Shown piece by piece: positions 6,711 through 8,657 of a stretch of 8,657 nt of DNA. The notes beneath the pieces were generated by a model. That model saw nothing but the letters and a program-made list of their open reading frames with translations, did not search any database and was not told the DNA's origin. The stretch comes from UBA11524 sp045132495 (GTDB lineage: Bacteria; Bacillota; Clostridia; Christensenellales; Aristaeellaceae). The stretch's first letter is position 1. Each line of letters begins with the position of its first letter. The stretch lies in contig JBGUSK010000030.1 in assembly GCA_045132495.1 (NCBI GenBank), positions 1 through 8,657 of the forward strand, written 5' to 3'. Position numbers and translations under genes: made by a program.

Positions 6711-7511
6711 ATGGGAGCCAACACCAAAGCCCTGAAAAACCGCATCCGATCCGTTGATTCCACGCTGCATACCACCAGCGCCATGGGCCTGGTCGCATCT
6801 TCAAAGATGCGCCGCGCTAACCAGGCGATGCAAAACGGCAAGCAGTATGTCGCAGCCTTTGACCGCGTGGTCGGCGTGCTGGCTTCGGTGAACGAGTGCC
6901 AGCGCAGTCCTTACATGCGCGCGGCGGGCGAGCGTACAAAGCTGATCGTCATCGCAGGCGACCGCGGCCTGGCGGGCGGCTACAATGCCAATGTCTTCCG
7001 CCTGGTGGCGACCATGCAGTACGACCAGATTATCCCCATCGGCAAGCGCGCCTGCGACCGCTACAAGGGGGAATTCCATTCCTCTGAGAAGTACACAGGT
7101 GCGGAAGCAACGGCCCTGGCCCGCAAGCTCTGCAAGGAGTTCGTGGACGGCGAATTCGACCGCCTTGGCATCGTGTACACCCGTTATGTGTCCATGATGA
7201 GCCAGGAGGCCGAGGTCAAGTGGGTGCTGCCCCTCACGAAGCCCGAAAGCGTGGAGCCCATCTCCGCCATTTTCGAGCCGGACGAGGAGACCATCCTCAA
7301 TGCCACCGTGCCGGATTATGTCGCGGGCATCCTGATGGCCTGCATCCGCGAGAGCTTCGCCAGCGAGGTCACTGCCCGCCGCATGGCCATGGACTCCGCC
7401 GGCAAGAACGCCCGCGCGATGATCGATGACCTGCAGCTGCAGTACAACCGCGCGCGTCAGGGCGCCATCACCCAGGAAATCACGGAGATCGTTGCGGGCA
7501 GCGGCAGCTGA
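6711..7511 (+). CDS. atpG: F-type ATP synthase subunit gamma
   Basis: Gamma is the central rotating shaft that links the c-ring to the catalytic head. From the ATG at 6711 the product has 266 residues, a little shorter than E. coli gamma (287). The N-terminal helix reads KNRIRSVDSTLHTTSAM (9-25), the central fold includes GDRGLAGGYNANV (83-95), and the C-terminal helix carries the family signature from ASEVTARRMAM (217-227) to YNRARQGAITQEITEIV (245-261). The two terminal helices would form the coiled coil inside the head. It begins five bases after the atpA stop, so re-initiation is likely. A 45-bp gap then precedes atpD. Confidence 0.96.
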   Translation: MGANTKALKNRIRSVDSTLHTTSAMGLVASSKMRRANQAMQNGKQYVAAFDRVVGVLASVNECQRSPYMRAAGERTKLIVIAGDRGLAGGYNANVFRLVATMQYDQIIPIGKRACDRYKGEFHSSEKYTGAEATALARKLCKEFVDGEFDRLGIVYTRYVSMMSQEAEVKWVLPLTKPESVEPISAIFEPDEETILNATVPDYVAGILMACIRESFASEVTARRMAMDSAGKNARAMIDDLQLQYNRARQGAITQEITEIVAGSGS

Positions 7512-7540
7512 TTCCGCAGATGATGATCACCCTACGAATA

Positions 7541-7549
7541 AAAGGGGGT
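7541..7549 (+). promoter_or_regulatory. Ribosome binding site of atpD
   Basis: AAAGGGGGT lies seven bases before the TTG at 7557. It is a G-for-A variant of the usual AAAGGAGGT. Together with the family's N-terminal match (MATTNTGIVAQVMGPVVDV) it fixes the non-ATG start of the beta subunit. Confidence 0.75.
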
Positions 7550-7556
7550 TATACCT

Positions 7557-8657
7557 TTGGCAACTACCAATACGGGCATTGTCGCGCAGGTCATGGGACC
7601 TGTTGTGGACGTCCGTTTCGAGAAGGGCGGCCTTCCGCCCATCCATCAGGCGCTGACGGTCATGATCGGCGAGCGCAAGCTGACCGTTGAGGTCGCGCAG
7701 CACATTGGCGACAATACCGCCCGCTGCATCGCCATGGCCTCTACCGACGGCCTCCAGCGCGATTCCGTCGTGACGGATACCGGCGCGGCCATTTCCGTGC
7801 CCGTCGGCCGCCAGACCCTGGGCCGTATCTTCAACGTCCTGGGCGACGTGGTGGACAACGGCGCTCCCGTCGAGGGCGAGCGCTGGGACATCCATCGTCC
7901 CGCCCCTGCCTATGACGAGCTGGCCACTTCCACTGAGATCCTGGAGACTGGCATCAAGGTTATCGACCTGATCTGCCCCTACTCCAAGGGCGGCAAGATC
8001 GGCCTGTTCGGCGGCGCTGGCGTTGGCAAGACGGTTCTGATCATGGAGCTGATCAACAACATCGCCAAGCAGCACAACGGCCTGTCTGTCTTCACCGGCG
8101 TTGGCGAGCGTACCCGCGAGGGCAACGACCTGTACAACGAGATGAAGGAATCCGGCGTTATCAAGAACACTGCGCTGGTCTATGGCCAGATGAACGAGCC
8201 TCCGGGAGCCCGTATGCGCGTGGGCCTGGCGGGCCTGACCGTCGCTGAGTACTTCCGTGACCAGGAAGGCCAGGACGTGCTGCTGTTCATCGACAACATC
8301 TACCGTTTCACCCAGGCTGGCTCTGAGGTGTCCGCGCTGCTGGGCCGTATGCCCTCCGCCGTTGGTTACCAGCCCACCCTGGCCACTGAAATGGGTACCC
8401 TGCAGGAGCGCATCACGTCCACCCGCAAGGGCTCCATCACGTCCGTGCAGGCCGTGTACGTCCCTGCGGATGACCTGACTGACCCCGCTCCCGCCACGAC
8501 CTTCTCCCATCTGGACGCGACCACGGTTCTGTCCCGTCCCATCGCGTCTCAGGGCATTTACCCCGCCGTCGACCCGCTGGAGTCCACCTCCCGCATCCTG
8601 TCTCCCGACATCGTGGGTGAGGAGCATTACCGCGTGGCCCGCGAGGTGCAGCGCATT
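7557..8657 (+). CDS. atpD: F-type ATP synthase subunit beta, N-terminal part
   Basis: Beta carries the catalytic sites that make or hydrolyse ATP. The frame is open from the TTG at 7557 to the window edge, giving 367 of an expected roughly 460-470 residues; the C-terminal helical domain is cut off. The N-terminal barrel begins GIVAQVMGPVVDVRF (7-21). Walker A is GGAGVGKT (152-159), the catalytic glutamate is E184 in GERTREGND (183-191), and Walker B ends at D246 in LLFIDN (242-247). ALLGRMPSAVGYQPTLA (260-276) and the stretch PADDLTDPAPATTF (303-316) are typical of the family. A TTG start is notable for so abundant a protein. atpC (epsilon) would be expected just beyond the window. Confidence 0.97.
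   Translation, partial: MATTNTGIVAQVMGPVVDVRFEKGGLPPIHQALTVMIGERKLTVEVAQHIGDNTARCIAMASTDGLQRDSVVTDTGAAISVPVGRQTLGRIFNVLGDVVDNGAPVEGERWDIHRPAPAYDELATSTEILETGIKVIDLICPYSKGGKIGLFGGAGVGKTVLIMELINNIAKQHNGLSVFTGVGERTREGNDLYNEMKESGVIKNTALVYGQMNEPPGARMRVGLAGLTVAEYFRDQEGQDVLLFIDNIYRFTQAGSEVSALLGRMPSAVGYQPTLATEMGTLQERITSTRKGSITSVQAVYVPADDLTDPAPATTFSHLDATTVLSRPIASQGIYPAVDPLESTSRILSPDIVGEEHYRVAREVQRI

Noticed and set aside
8281..8310. Tyr instead of Phe in the beta-subunit DNIYRF segment as a functional oddity
   Set aside because: E. coli beta also has Tyr here, so it is normal family variation.
7527..8627. A 366-codon open frame on the - strand opposite atpD
   Set aside because: It is the antisense shadow of the beta subunit, with no family features.

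Overview
The window is an ordinary chromosomal housekeeping stretch with every gene on the + strand. It most likely comes from an anaerobic, GC-rich member of the Firmicutes (Clostridia). That placement is an inference from several signs: strong AGGAGG-type ribosome binding sites, frequent TTG and GTG starts, an AtpI-type gene heading the ATP synthase operon, a sodium-type c subunit of the kind known from anaerobes, and a stand-alone trpB. No species can be named from the sequence alone.

Layout. (1) Positions 1-902 are the end of a Tat secretion operon: the C-terminus of a TatA-like protein, then tatC from a TTG start, closed by a clear rho-independent terminator. (2) Positions about 1006-2318 are a monocistronic trpB (tryptophan synthase beta). 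It has its own extended -10 promoter, a very short leader without room for an attenuator, and a hairpin terminator with a poor T-tail. No trpA or other trp gene is next to it. (3) From about 2350 to the window end lies an F-type ATP synthase operon in the order atpI-B-E-F-H-A-G-D. The last gene is cut by the window edge, and atpC would be expected next. Its promoter region holds a -35/-10 pair with 17-bp spacing, a cre-like palindrome over the -35, a 9-bp inverted repeat bracketing the promoter, and a leader hairpin touching the ribosome binding site.

How the genes work together. AtpB (a), AtpE (c) and AtpF (b) form the membrane Fo ion channel, rotor ring and stator. AtpH (delta), AtpA (alpha), AtpG (gamma) and AtpD (beta) form F1, and AtpI probably helps assemble the c-ring. 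AtpF/H, H/A and A/G are translationally coupled by stop-start overlaps or near-overlaps. AtpE and AtpD, which are needed in several copies, each follow a gap with a fresh ribosome binding site.

I found no undescribed multigene system, mobile element, CRISPR array or RNA gene. The observations most worth a second look are the c subunit's two-carboxylate ion site (E32 plus E65, with T66 and Y70), which predicts Na+ coupling; an alanine in TatC where the family has its conserved signal-peptide-binding glutamate; the orphan, slightly divergent TrpB; and the layered regulatory structure before atpI. Three starts (trpB, atpI, atpG) should be placed downstream of the longest possible reading frame.
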